Shown here: positions 1 through 10,725 of the stretch, piece after piece | Layout: each line of letters begins with the position of its first letter | How positions within the stretch are numbered: position 1 is the stretch's first letter | Source: Tubiluchus corallicola | Lineage: Eukaryota > Priapulida > Priapulimorpha > Priapulimorphida > Tubiluchidae | Direction of reading: 5' to 3' | NCBI GenBank assembly: GCA_030141605.1 | Contig: JAQGDQ010000971.1 | Location: 1 to 64,000 of the forward strand | DNA length: 64,000 nucleotides | Program-made: the position numbers and the translations under genes | The notes under the pieces: model-generated | The model's input: the letters and a program-made list of their open reading frames with translations, nothing else | Databases searched by the model: none | What the model was told of the DNA's origin: nothing

Positions 1-645
1 AGTGAATTTAGCCTAATAAGTCTGATGACCAACCATAATTCGCTGATATCAAAATGATATCAGATCAATAAAAGGTATTTTATTGATCTGAACTGTATTT
101 TTATGTAAATTTTTATCACTTACTGTCTCACTAACTTACTAATTAAAATTATAATTCTGTAATCGTCTGGCTTTTTAGATAATTTGTACAACGGTACAGT
201 GTACGATACTTTCTGTTGTCTAGGTTTTATATAACAGTATCACTGTTCTTATGAACATGAAAGTGCACGCATACACAAAATGTATTTGTAGTTTATAGGT
301 TTCATAGGTCCGGTACTTGTGCAAAGTTTGAATTACACAAATTAACAACAGTATTTTTGGAATGAGAAAAAAGAAGTACTACTGTATCTCTATGTAAAAA
401 TGGAAATTTTGAGTTACAAAAACACAGGTGACCATCTGGTAGACAGTAATGTAGCTTGGTAATAGTTTGACGGATTGACATTAATAATGAGGGATTGAAA
501 AGCTTGAATTTTTGCGCGTTAACTACTGAAAAATCATTGGAAATTTTGTAAATAAAAGTAGTTTTGAAGGTTGCCCAGCTTCTGAATTGGAAAACAACCT
601 GCTGTGATTTTATTATTATTATTTTATTATTATTTATCAAACGAC
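1..645. other. AT-rich, nothing recognised
   Basis: No gene, motif or repeat family shared with the rest of the window was recognised. Confidence 0.5.
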
Positions 646-649
646 GGGT

Positions 650-805
650 CGTTGCTGGAAGTTACAATCCGCTCACTACCGACTTGATTGTTTTAAAACC
701 TTTTTCTCAAACAGAATAATTAGAATCTGGAATCAACTCCTTGAATCTGTCGATGGTAACCCCTTGGTCTGTGCTCAGAGTAGGAAAGTTTTTAAAAACG
801 TTTAA
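650..805 (+). pseudogene. LINE reverse-transcriptase C-terminal relic
   Basis: The frame ending at TAA 803-805 reads ...YRLDCFKTFFSNRIIRIWNQL... and ends VFKNV. The pattern FFSNR(V/I)xxxWNxLP...FK is the conserved end of reverse-transcriptase ORFs of CR1/L2/Jockey-type LINEs. Only the last 50 codons remain; the upstream part is missing, so the copy is 5'-truncated and dead. Confidence 0.65.
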
Positions 806-1019
806 AAGACGTAAATCTTAATAATTATTTATCTTTTAACAGGCATAAGTAAGTAGCATTGGTTCTTTGTTCTTATAACCGTAGTCTTTTAATTAGCCAT
901 TTTTATATGTAAAAAAATTATTCTGTGCTGTATATACGTTTTATTTTGCTTTCAAATTTTATACATTTTTAAAATATTTTTAACATTTTTAAAATATTTG
1001 TTTAAAGATTATGTGTTAA

Positions 1020-1265
1020 TCTCTGGCTGAGAATCGCATATGCACATATTGTTTAATAAATGAAATCGAAGACGAATTACACTTAGTTATAAAATGTCCA
1101 TATGACAATGATCTTAGAGGAAAATTATACAATCACATCAATGTAATTAAACCAGAATTTTTCCTTATGAACGATGCTGATAAATTTTTGTTCTTGATGA
1201 GAAGTAATTATTTAGAAGTAATTAAGATATTTATTGATTATGTTCAAAAAGCGTTTTTAAGATGA
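1020..1265 (+). pseudogene. LINE ORF2 C-terminal relic with CxxC-H-C finger
   Basis: A frame open for 81 codons from just after TAA (1017-1019) to TGA 1263-1265 reads ...ENRICTYC, then EDELHLVIKCPYD and ends YVQKAFLR. The C-x2-C...H-x4-C knuckle followed by P-Y-D and L-R is the standard tail of many non-LTR retrotransposon ORF2 proteins. It has no start codon and no reverse-transcriptase domain, so it is a 5'-truncated insertion; A/T-rich 3' UTR follows to about 1540. It belongs to a different family from the relic at 650-805. Confidence 0.7.
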
Positions 1266-1750
1266 ACAATATACTATGTTATGATCACATCATTGGAAAT
1301 GAGGCCTGATGAATGACAAGTTATTTTAAATACAAATCATTAAACTTTTCATTTAAATAATTGTTTGTTTGTATTATTTGTTTTAAAATATTTGTTTTAT
1401 CAATAATTGTTTTGTTTATCTGCAGTGTCACTATATTTCAAAATTGAAATTGTATGTATGTCTTGTTTTTTTTCCTTGTGTTGTATGTATTTTTGGCACT
1501 AATTAATATGAAATATGAAATATTAAACAAATGAACATACAAAGGTAATCTGTTTAAATTTTATTGTGCATCTGTTTACTGTTCTAACCTCTGGATCACT
1601 GTTAATCTTGGTAGTGCATTAGAAAATAAAAGAGGCTTACTATTTTGCATAGACGAAGTTTTTTTTGTTCCCCAAATCCTTTGTGTAAATATTTTTTCTA
1701 TTTTTTAAATAGAATTTATTTATTGGTATATACATTGTATTTTAATGACC

Positions 1751-1985
1751 ATACATAGACATAGACGTAGACGTAGACGTAGACGTAGACGTAGACGTAG
1801 ACGTAGACGTAGACATAGACATAGACATTTTTATTTATCTCAGAATACAAATTGACTATTATTGTTATAGTTATTAATTAAAAAGGATAAATTAAGCATA
1901 AAGGAAAGAGTTGGGGGTGCAGGAGAAAGGGTAGCGAAAGACCAATTGGTCATCAAGTCAGCTACCTTTCTCAGGTTAGTGTAAC
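1751..1985 (-). mobile_element. LINE 3' end with stem-loop and hexamer tail
   Basis: On the minus strand a stem-loop (about 1974-1922, arms GAGAAAGGTAGC and GCTACCCTTTCTCC) is followed by AATAAAAATG and a run of TCTACG/TCTATG hexamers (1828-1751). The same stem-loop occurs on the plus strand at 14590-14632 before a different tail. The hexamer array is thus best read as the element's tail, expanded. Confidence 0.5.
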
Positions 1986-2467
1986 TTGTAAAAAATTTGT
2001 AGCACTGCTAATTAAAAGGTGTAATATAATTATGAAGTATTATTATTATTATTAAATTATTAATAATTATTAAATTTATGGGGGAAGAAATTAAACTTGA
2101 AAGCGAAATAACTAAATAGGCTATGCAACAAAGAAGCATTAAAATAAAATGAAAAATATGAAATGATGATTAACAAATTATGTAAAGTATTTAACTAACC
2201 GATTAAAACATAAAACAAACTAGAAAAAGTCAAACCAAAAAAAAATAAAACATAAATAATAAATCAGTGAAGGAAACAAAATATGCATGATAAAATCAAA
2301 CTAAATATAATGAAACAAAAATATGCAATAGTGTTTAAACAAATTATGTTAAGCATAATGATAAATACAGCAAAACAATAACAAAGTACAAAAATATACA
2401 AAGCAAAGCCTTTACAGTATAGCTCTAGTTGCCGAAAAAAACAGGTAACAAAATAACAAATATGTAT

Positions 2468-2704
2468 AGGTCCCGTGACCTCCGCGGTCGGAATGTAAAA
2501 AAGATTGGGCATATTGCGATGAAAAAGGTTCGAATCCTGACGACTGTCCCATGTAGAGATTAAAACAAACACGTATAGAGATTGTTATAATTACGAATAG
2601 CATTGTATTATACTAGAAAAAACAACGAAAACTGGCGACATGCAATTTTCGCGCCAATATGCCCAATCTTTTTTTACGTTTCGACCTCTGAGGTCACGGG
2701 ACCT
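2468..2704. mobile_element. Foldback MITE with ~50-bp inverted ends
   Basis: Left arm 2468-2517 (AGGTCCCGTGACCTC...) and right arm 2652-2704 are near-perfect reverse complements, including AAAAAAGATTGGGCATATTG. The 237-bp element has a short interior with GGTTCGAATCC, which resembles a pol III B box. No transposase. The target-site duplication is not clear. Confidence 0.75.
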
Positions 2705-3016
2705 CTACAAAATATATATAATGCTAGTATTAATTTGATTTGATCACTATTTTAACATTAATCTGATTAAGTAAGATTTTCATTTGTGTTTTATTTACTA
2801 TTCTATGGTACTTGTTATGTACTGAAATAAACTCGAACTGAACAAATGATAAATAATCCCGAATAAAATTTCAACGAGATCCTGCTTCTTGTTGCTTTAT
2901 CCTCCTTGATCAACATCTAATTCCATATGGTGCGTACACAGCTCGAGATTGTAGTCGTTTTTTCTTTCTGTTTCAGTAACTGCCCCGCATCGGACGAGAT
3001 TTTCTTCCATTTGGAA

Positions 3017-3042
3017 TGATTGATGAGGAGATGAAATGACAG
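3017..3042 (+). promoter_or_regulatory. PBX-HOX plus MEIS-type composite site
   Basis: TGATTGAT at 3017-3024 matches the PBX-HOX bipartite consensus, and TGACAG at 3037-3042 is a MEIS/PREP site 12 bases further on. This pairing is known from auto- and cross-regulatory enhancers of Hox1/Hox2 genes. It lies in a unique stretch (about 2920-3205), 6.7 kb downstream of the Hox2 stop. Confidence 0.35.
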
Positions 3043-3208
3043 AGAGGCGGAACGAGCTGCTGCTCCAACATGCATCTACAGTGCAGCTTTGTATCGAACG
3101 GTGCTGCCGGATTTGATATGATACAACGCAGAGGTTTCGGGTTAATTAGTACGAGCAGTCGTCACCAGATGTAGCTGTGACTCGAGGAGGGGAACTCGGA
3201 TCAGAAAT

Positions 3209-3597
3209 ACAGCCTGTTGAGAACGATTAGAAATGACACGTTTCATGGAAATCTTCTAAGGAAAGTTTTAAATGAAGATTTATACACTAGAAGGAAGGAA
3301 ATTCCTTGGAGTTCAGAAATCAAGATCCGAAGATTAAGATGGCTAAGATACCTCTTCTAGGATTACCAAATGAAACACTAGTAAGAATATCCTTAAAGAA
3401 AGCCTTAAAACCTTGCAAAAAACTATCTTGCAAAAACAACATGGATAGCTAAGATAAGTAAAGATGTTCAACAACTTCAACCAAATCTATCTTTAGGAGC
3501 AAAAGAACTTACGATGTTAGCAGCAGAATGGAGTGGGTGGAATACTCTGATAAATGATAATGCCTCGTTGTCTACAATAGATGGAATGCGACTTTGA
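3209..3597 (+). pseudogene. LINE C-terminal relic (RRLRWL...TWI type), frameshifted
   Basis: Translation gives LLRTIRNDTFHG, then EIKIRRLRWLRYL, then after a frameshift GLPNETLVRISLKKALK, and after another TWIAKISKDVQQL...AAEWSGWNTLI ending at TGA 3595-3597. This order (RRLRWLGH, PxxR, TW, D..W) is the familiar end of RTE/Jockey-like endonuclease-reverse transcriptase proteins. At least two frame breaks and an internal stop make it a pseudogene. Confidence 0.65.
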
Positions 3598-4508
3598 AGA
3601 AAGAGACCAGTGTAAAAAAACCACAATGCTGAACAGTGGACGTTTGGACAATGAGGGAGCTGCTTTTCAGTGGACGCTAGTTTGAGACCCATCCTACGTA
3701 GTGAATAATGGGAAATTAAAAATCCCACTTAAACTCACTGATAAAAACAAAACATTTACAGTAGTTAAGGCCTGTCACTATAAGTAAAATTATTCTTATC
3801 ACCATCGTTGCCGTGGCTGTAACCATGCTGTTCTTTTACATAAAGGGTTTTTCTTTTGACTTTGCGCAATTAATATAAGTGTGGTATGGAAACTTGTCCA
3901 CACGTACTGTGTAGAACAGAAAGGGTAATCATGTCCAACAGTTTATAGTTCTTCAAAAAAAGAGTTTGCTTTTTTAATGTTTTTGTATTTTGTATTTTGT
4001 AACAGATTTTTTTGTAAAAATTGCCGCATCTTTAGTCATCTTTAAAATCATCTTTAATTTACAATTGTAGTTGTCGACAGCTACTTGTTCATATTTATTT
4101 ATTTTTAGTTTAGTTTATTTTAGATAAGTTTGTTTACAAAATGCCATTGATGAATGTACATAGGTCACATACATACAAAGCCAAAGTAGTTTAAAATACA
4201 TGACGTGAAGGCTATTTTTAGATTGATATTGCAATTATGATGCAACTATATTTCTATTTTTTAATTTTAGCAAAATTATTTCGATTTAAATTTTTGATTG
4301 ATGTTTCATTTGCTTGAGGGAAAATTTCGGTCGGAAATTTTGTTGTCAACGAGCTGTTTCCAATGTCCACCGCAAAAGGCCAGTGTCCACTGCACTGACC
4401 AAGTGTCAGTTGCCCAAAAGCTAGCTGGCCAAATGTCGTGCTGAACTAAGTGTGCCCAAGTGTATTTCAAATAGTTCCAAGTATCGTGTGCAAGAAAAGT
4501 TCCTAATC
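3598..4508. other. Intergenic, nothing recognised
   Basis: AT-rich sequence; near 4360-4450 there are short GTCCAC/CCAAGTGT repeats leading into the 70-bp array. No gene seen. Confidence 0.5.
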
Positions 4509-5208
4509 TTGAGATGACATAGCAATATTTGTTTCCAAGTTTTTAGCAGTTCCGTCAGGTCATCCAGTTTGTCTGAACTTGAGATGACATGGCAATATTT
4601 GTTTCCAAGGTTTTAGCAATTTCGTCAGGTCATCTAGTTTGTCTGAACTTGAGATGACATGGCAATATTTGTTTCCAAGGTTTTAGCAATTTCATCAGGT
4701 CATACTGTTTGTCTGAATTTGAGATGACATGGCAATATTTGTTTCCAAGGTTTTAGCAATTTCGTCAGGTCATCCAGTTTGTCTGAACTAGAGATGACAT
4801 GGCAATATTTGTTTCCAAGGTTTTATCAATTTCATCAGGTCATCCAGTTTGTCTGAATTTGAGATGACATGGCAATATTTGTTTCCAAGGTTTTAGCAAT
4901 TTCATCAGGTCATACAGTTTGTCTGAATTTGAGATGACATGGCAATATTTGTTTCCAAGGTTTTAGCAATTTCGTCAGGTCATACAGTTTGTCTGAATTT
5001 GAGATAACATGGCAATATTTGTTTCCAAGGTTTTAGCGATTTCATCAGGTCATCCAGTTTGTCTAAATTTGAGATGACATGGTAATATTTGTTTCCAAGG
5101 TTTTAGCAATTTCGTCAGGTCATCCAGTTTGTCTGAACTTGAGATGACATGGCAATATTTGTTTCCAAGGTTTTAGCAATTTCGTCAGGTCATCCAGTTT
5201 GCCTGAAC
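4509..5208. repeat. Minisatellite, 10 x 70 bp
   Basis: Ten head-to-tail units with start positions every 70 bases exactly (4509, 4579, ... 5139). Each begins TTGAGATGACATGGCAATAT and ends with CCAGTTTGTCTGAAC. Units differ by only a few substitutions, with no indels, so the array is young or homogenised. 70 is not a multiple of three; not coding. Confidence 0.95.
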
Positions 5209-6055
5209 ATAGAAGGCTTTGTAGGCCTAAATGTTCTCTCTGTAGGCCGAATCACCTTTCAGTAATGCGCTGCCTGCACTGGTTGCGCTAATGTAAGACA
5301 GACGTATTTTTAGGGCCCCCTCCTCAAAGGTCAACTCCTTCCCCCATTGTCAACACCACACCCCCACTGCTTTTCCCATTGTCAACACCACACCCACCAA
5401 AACTGAATTTTTCTTGTACAATATCATAATAAAGTATAACGGTGCATGTGCGGGGCTTTTACATGCATTATAATGTACTAATTAAGTGTGGCTAATTACC
5501 TATCTGCATTAAGTGTAGCTAATTATCTATCTGCAGCTTATGACTGAATTTGAAATAGAATTTATGGCTCCATTGTACGTCTTTAGGAGCAATCAAATTT
5601 CTGTAATAATTTCTGCTACTTTCGGCTACATTTCCCCCATTTCATCAGAAAAAAATCGAAATTTCAGCTCCACTTTTCACGCATAGATCCGTTTCACTAG
5701 CCCCAGCCATTATTTCCTCCACAACCGTAACTTTGGTCTTGTTACGAATAGTTCATTAGCGAATCTTTTTGCAGTTCATTGTCTGCCAGCTTTTTACTTT
5801 ACCTTTCCTTACCCTTCCGAAGTGTTCGGTACTTATAGATTTACCTGCCATAATTAGATAAAGAATTGGATTAGATTAGAATTACATAATCCTATTGCAA
5901 GAAACATTTTTTATCAAATTTAATGAGTCGTTATTTTCTCTGCTGTCCTGTACATACAGTATAAACTGTATATAATGTTTGTTTCAAAATGAAAATATAA
6001 ATAACATCGAGACGAATCTAAACCTTCTTGTCCGTTCTGCTTCACACACACACAA
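5209..6055. other. Intergenic with one dispersed-repeat fragment
   Basis: C-rich blocks near 5316-5400 (CCACACCC repeats). 5572-5705 (TCCATTGTACGTCTTTAGG...) is similar to 12603-12745 in the Hox2 intron, so it is a dispersed repeat of unknown type. The rest is unremarkable. Confidence 0.5.
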
Positions 6056-6252
6056 TTATTAGCCGACGCCATCCTACAACAATGCTACAAGTGCTGCCAT
6101 CTACAAGTGACAATGCATACCTTACAGTACGGCCTGTTATACGGGACTGAATCTGGAACCATGTGTAATCTTCACGACATGCTGACTATTAGCTGACGCC
6201 ATCGTACAACAATGCTACATGTGCTGCCATCTACAAGTTACAATGCATACTT
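6056..6252. repeat. Direct duplication of ~65 bp
   Basis: TTAGCCGACGCCATCCTACA...(6059) recurs 128 bases later as TTAGCTGACGCCATCGTACA (6187), each continuing with CAATGCTACA.GTGCTGCCATC. Origin unknown. Confidence 0.7.
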
Positions 6253-6837
6253 TGACGCATCAGTAATATCTACATCAAATATGTAATCTTACGCTTGTTC
6301 ATGAGATAAGAACACCATGTTTTTTTAGGTGACACATTAAAAATTTATTTTTAAAATCATATATTTATTGTCCATATAATTACAAGATGAATCACTTCAC
6401 GACATCTGTATATACATAACAAAAACAAATCTTACAACATTAAGTGAATACATTAATAGGAGCATTAATAATAAGTTTTAAAAGTTAGTGAAGACACATT
6501 GACACGTGGTGAGTTAGGGCTGATAGTTTCTGGTATAAGTTTACAACATTTTTTGTTCTCATTAAGAGGGAAGATGGGGAATCTTAAATTACATTTCAAA
6601 AATACTTTCCATACAAAGTGATATTGTTTAGCAGTGCGCTTGCTTGTTTGAAAGACTTATGTAATTGGAAGAGAAAATTCTTAGTAAATTAAAAGGTTCG
6701 CGCCAACTGGTAAAATGTCACTGTTTGACTATCCCAATGTGCACTGCTGGCTCACCAAAATTATTAATGTTATTGATGATATAAAGTAATTTAGATTTTT
6801 GCTTAGTTAGCGAAGCGTGGGCTACGAAATATGTGCT

Positions 6838-7098
6838 TTTTTTCAAACTTTACGCAGTGTTATCTTATTTCAAACGATTTAACCTTAAAATGACTGCGCG
6901 GGAGTTTAAATTTACAAGTTTTTTACAGGGTTACTGCAAACGCAAGCCCTGTATGCAATAACGCAGCAAAATAAGAGGAATTTTTCAAACTTTACGCAGA
7001 ACGATTCAACCTTAAAATGGCTGCGCGGGAGTTTAAATTTACAAGTTTTTACAGAGTTACTGCTAACGCAAGCCCTGTATGCAATAATGCAGCAAAGT
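6838..7098. repeat. Tandem duplication of ~130 bp
   Basis: TTTTTCAAACTTTACGCAG...GCAAGCCCTGTATGCAATAA (6838-6965) is repeated at 6979-7098 with small deletions. Not coding. Confidence 0.75.
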
Positions 7099-7715
7099 AG
7101 GTGTATTTATGAAGAGTGTTTTCCTGTGTTTTAAAGCCTGGACAATTTGAAGAAATTTACAAAAAGTCACTGTATTCAAAACAGTATCTTCTAACGTAGG
7201 AAAATACTACAGATGTGCAAATATTTGAAATAGTTTTCCGCGTTTATATGTGTTTAGGCTGGTTTTGTTGTAATTTCTTAACAAAAATATGGAAGACGGT
7301 AATATTCTGAATATTCAAAAACTTTGTCACGTAATACATGATCCTCTAAAATCGTAAAATATTAACAAAATAACATCAGACTTATTAGCGAAATGGAAGA
7401 CTGTAGATAGAGCTTATATTCACTTATTGAAAAATAAATTTAAACGAAAAATACACCAATAACAAAACGTATTTTTAACAATTAACTTAAAAAGTTGATG
7501 CTTTGTTTGAGCAAGCGAAATTAAAGACTAAAGATTAAAGGTAAATTTGCAACACCGACACACAGCATTACGACGCGGCATTAAAAATGTTAAGAGACGG
7601 TAATCTGTAATTATTAAGGATTCTGCTGCACTCATAATCTACTATCAAAATGTGTCTAGCGGAACACGAAAAATGTTTGACCAGAAGTCTAAAATTTTGT
7701 TTTTTGTTATTGTGA
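7099..7715. other. Intergenic, nothing recognised
   Basis: AT-rich, no motif or repeat found. Confidence 0.5.
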
Positions 7716-8101
7716 TTAATCGAATTAATGGAGACTACAATCATGTATAAATCAATAGAATCGGCGATTGAACAGTATTTCATTTAATCGAGAGTAAAAT
7801 GTACATGTTACCCACTGACTAAAAGGCAGTGTTTAGTACAAATAAACAGAATCCTTGCATTTTTTCTTCGTTTTTCTCACCTTACACAATGCGCACAATT
7901 GCGAATTACAGTGTTGCAAACTGGGAACTTCAAATTCGCTTTCACGTGACGTGTGTAGTGACGTAGTAATGACGTGTAGTAGTGACGTGTGTAGTGACGT
8001 AGTAATAGAGTAATTAATGAATGTTCGTGTCTCTAAGAATATTTTTGCTAGTACAAAAATGACAGACAGTGACGAAAGCTGTGAAGAAGTCTAGAGGCTG
8101 T
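7716..8101 (+). repeat. 386-bp dispersed duplicate, copy 1
   Basis: Same length as and highly similar to 9221-9606. Holds five TGACGT half-sites in a row (about 7945-8005) and ends with a start-codon-like ACAAAAATGACAGACAGTG. In this copy the frame closes after 11 codons (GTCTAG). Confidence 0.85.
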
Positions 8102-9220
8102 ATTTCAGTGCTGCAATGTTTGAAAATATTAATAAAACTAAAAAATTACCGCAAAAGATTAATCGTGATATCGAATTGCAAGAACAAGATTGTAGTCGAA
8201 TTACAAAATTTCAAGATCGCTCATCACTATTTTGTTGAAAATCCAAGTGACAAGTGTTATGGTCTAGTCTGCCGCAATATAACCCGCAGGAAGGTATATT
8301 GAGAATCTATAGGGCAGTTTCATTTTATAAACTCGTTTTGATGTTAATTTTTAAAATACAATTTAGAATTTTAAATTATGTTGTTAGTAACTATTTGTCT
8401 TAGTGCTTCTAGTATCAGAACAGAATCTACGTACAGTGAACTGTATGTTCATTGAAGTTAAATTTGCGATAAGCCAGTGCTGAATTTTTGCCAATCAAAA
8501 CGTTCAGCCGTCAATTTGATAACATTCTAAACCAGCGATATCGGATGTAGTCTGCCAATCATGAGCCTGTTGCTATAGCAACGCTGCCAGGATGCATGCA
8601 TGGTTGCCATCAGCCATTAGATGACTGATTGAAAGATAGCTAGCTGCTTAAAACAGCTTTCTTTAGTTCAAATGTGTTCCTTACACAAAAAATTAACCCG
8701 ATTAAGACACGTGAATTACAGAAATGTAAATGATTTTAAATTTTGTACGTGTTTCTCAATGCTATATAGAAACTTACTAATTCGTAATAAAATTTTACAT
8801 ATTAATAATTTTGAGACACGAGTTGGAAAAGAAGAAAATATTTTTTTATCCTCTGGTGAAAAATGACAATCTCTTTTATATTTTACAGCAATAATGTTTG
8901 AAAGTATGAAAATAATAAATCAATAAAGAATTGAATTAAATTAAGTCGCCATTATGCAGAGCACGTTCAATGAAAATTGGTCTGAAACGTGCTGTGAAAA
9001 ACTGAAAAAAGCAAATGAATTTTTAATTTTTAAGCAAGTTTCTGAAGCAGTTAGAAGAAAGATTGATAAGTTGCTCATGTTTCAGTTTTTAAATTAACGT
9101 TGAAGTTAAAGTGAAAATATCATATCACAACATTTACTGCTACATTTAGAAAAAAATCCACTAATTTTGACCGTTTTAAAAGTTGTTATGAAACCTTTAA
9201 TTTTGTTGCACCATGTCCTA
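8102..9220. other. Unique spacer between the 386-bp duplicates
   Basis: Contains the X-box stretch (8500-8640), a small open frame at 8954-9097 (48 codons, MQSTFNENWSETCC..., unrecognised), and near 8905-8943 an AATAAAGAATTGAATTAAATT stretch like a LINE tail. No identified gene. Confidence 0.4.
8569..8582. promoter_or_regulatory. Perfect palindromic X-box (RFX-type) GTTGCTATAGCAAC
   Basis: Matches the RFX consensus of two half sites spaced by two bases. It sits in a non-repetitive stretch (8500-8640) that also has GTTGCCAT at 8603-8610 and TGATTGAA at 8626-8633. RFX sites are typical of ciliary gene promoters; no ciliary gene is seen here. Confidence 0.35.
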
Positions 9221-9606
9221 ATTAATCGAGATTACAACCATGTATAAATCGATGGAATCGGCGATTAAACAGTAATTCATTTAATCGGGAACAAAATACG
9301 TGTTACCCACTGACTAAAAGGCAGTGTTTTAGTACAAATAAATGGAATCCTTGCATTTTTTCTTCGTTTTTCTCACCTTACACAATGCGCACAATTGCGA
9401 ATTACAGTGTTGCGAACTGGGAATTTCAAATTCGCTTTCACGTGACGTTTGTAGTGACGTAGTAATGACGTGTAGTAGTGACGTGTGTAGTGTGTAGTGA
9501 CGTAGTAATAGAGTGATTAATGAATGTTCGTGTGTCTAAGAATATTTTTTGCGAGTACAAAAATGGCAGACAGTGACGAAAGCTGTGAAGAAGTTTATAG
9601 GCTACA
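9221..9606 (+). repeat. 386-bp dispersed duplicate, copy 2
   Basis: Partner of 7716-8101. It ends with AAAATGG at 9562-9566 in good start context; the frame MADSDESCEEVYRLHRLAV runs 23 codons to TAA at 9632-9634. It looks like the 5' end (promoter and first codons) of a duplicated gene or transposon, but I cannot identify it. It ends 49 bases from the Hox2 poly(A) signal. Confidence 0.8.
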
Positions 9607-9654
9607 TAGACTAGCTGTTATGGCTGCTTTGTAAATTACACGTAAACTGATTAG

Positions 9655-9660
9655 TTTATT
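9655..9660 (-). promoter_or_regulatory. Hox2: Candidate Hox2 polyadenylation signal AATAAA
   Basis: TTTATT on the plus strand reads AATAAA on the gene strand, 128 bases past the stop codon. It is the first canonical hexamer after the stop that I see. In such AT-rich DNA a chance match is possible. Confidence 0.5.
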
Positions 9661-9787
9661 AATTAAATGTGCGTGTTTTGTGTTTCAATTGTAAAACCGT
9701 TACATTTTTTAAATACTTAATGCATGGACATACTTATTAAAATGTGTTAACGAGATCATTGCCTGGTTTTTGGTATAAAATACCTGA

Positions 9788-10725
9788 CTACATTGCGTAA
9801 TATTCTGGCGTTGAGTAATCATTAGTCATATCGTTTAGGATAGTATAACCAATATTATTAGAAGTATCTCTTGTGGGATATCCAACGCTAGTTTGGAAGC
9901 TGTGGCAAGTGATGCTGGTTTCAGGAGAAATGCTGCTTGCTGGTATTATCGTCGTGCAGTCGGGATAGTACCGGGAAAATGAGGTGTTTTCGGTATAATA
10001 CTTCTTCGCTGGAACATTTCGATTCTGTTCTGTGTAACTATTACCGTACTTTACCGTAGTACTCGTGCTTAGGTACGTGTTTATTGTCTGCGAGTTAAAG
10101 TCGTATATCGTTTCACTGTCTGGCTCAATATACGTTGAACTATCTCTGACACTGTAGTCATCATTAACGTCACGAGTGTTACACGACAGGATGACGTCAC
10201 GACGGTCACGGCTGCCTCTTTGGTCGTACGTTTGTTCGTCCGCAATATTGTGAGTTAGTCTTTCACTGCTGCTTGGAGTATTCCTGTTTTTCTCCAGCAT
10301 GGTTTTATACGATTTTGCACTGGGTTGAGTGTCCGTACTGCTGTCCACGTTTGGGCTGAGGACACCGGTGGTCGGCTTTGGCGACTTGATGTCCTGGTTC
10401 TCCGCGCTCGCTCCGGAGGTGTCTGGCGAAAGCCTACAGTGGGAGCTGAAGTCGGAATTGCTGTCGTCACTGTTGCTTGACGTCACTTTATTCTCGTCTT
10501 TGCAATCGTCGCCATGTTTGCTCATCGACTGTCGTTTGTACTTCATTCGACGATTCTGAAACCAAACCTTCACCTGTCGTTCCGTGAGGTCCAGCGAGGC
10601 GGCGATTTCGATGCGGCGGGGGCGACAGAGGTACTTGTTAAAATGGAATTCTTTTTCTAACTCGAGAAGCTGAGTGTTGGTGTAGGCGGTGCGAAGTCGC
10701 CGTGGCGTACCATTCTCCGGAACAA
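9788..10725 (-). CDS. Hox2: Hox2 coding exon 2 (homeodomain and C-terminal tail)
   Basis: Starts after a pyrimidine-rich acceptor (TTTTTTTAG at 10726) and runs to TAG at 9788. The homeodomain (10705-10526, residues 116-175) is complete: [12 protein letters not shown] arm and helix 1, [13 protein letters not shown] for helix 2, and recognition helix [17 protein letters not shown] with Trp48, Phe49, Gln50, Asn51 and Arg53 intact. One residue looks unusual: Tyr at homeodomain position 56, where many Hox2 proteins that I know have His. The 245-residue tail has an early Ser/Asp-rich stretch and ends ...STPEYYAM; I see no other domain in it. The exon is clearly richer in GC than the flanking DNA. 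An AATAAA on the minus strand at 9660-9655 would give a short 3' UTR of about 140 bases. Confidence 0.97.

Noticed and set aside
2528-2538. tRNA-like GGTTCGAATCC, also look-alikes at 19966 and 24459
   Set aside because: No matching acceptor stem, D arm or anticodon arm around any of them.
4509-5208. Regular repeats suggestive of a CRISPR array
   Set aside because: Units are contiguous with no unique spacers, and the DNA is animal.
10255-10559. Other frames over Hox2 exon 2
   Set aside because: Shadows of the homeobox exon; only the -strand frame with the homeodomain is coherent.
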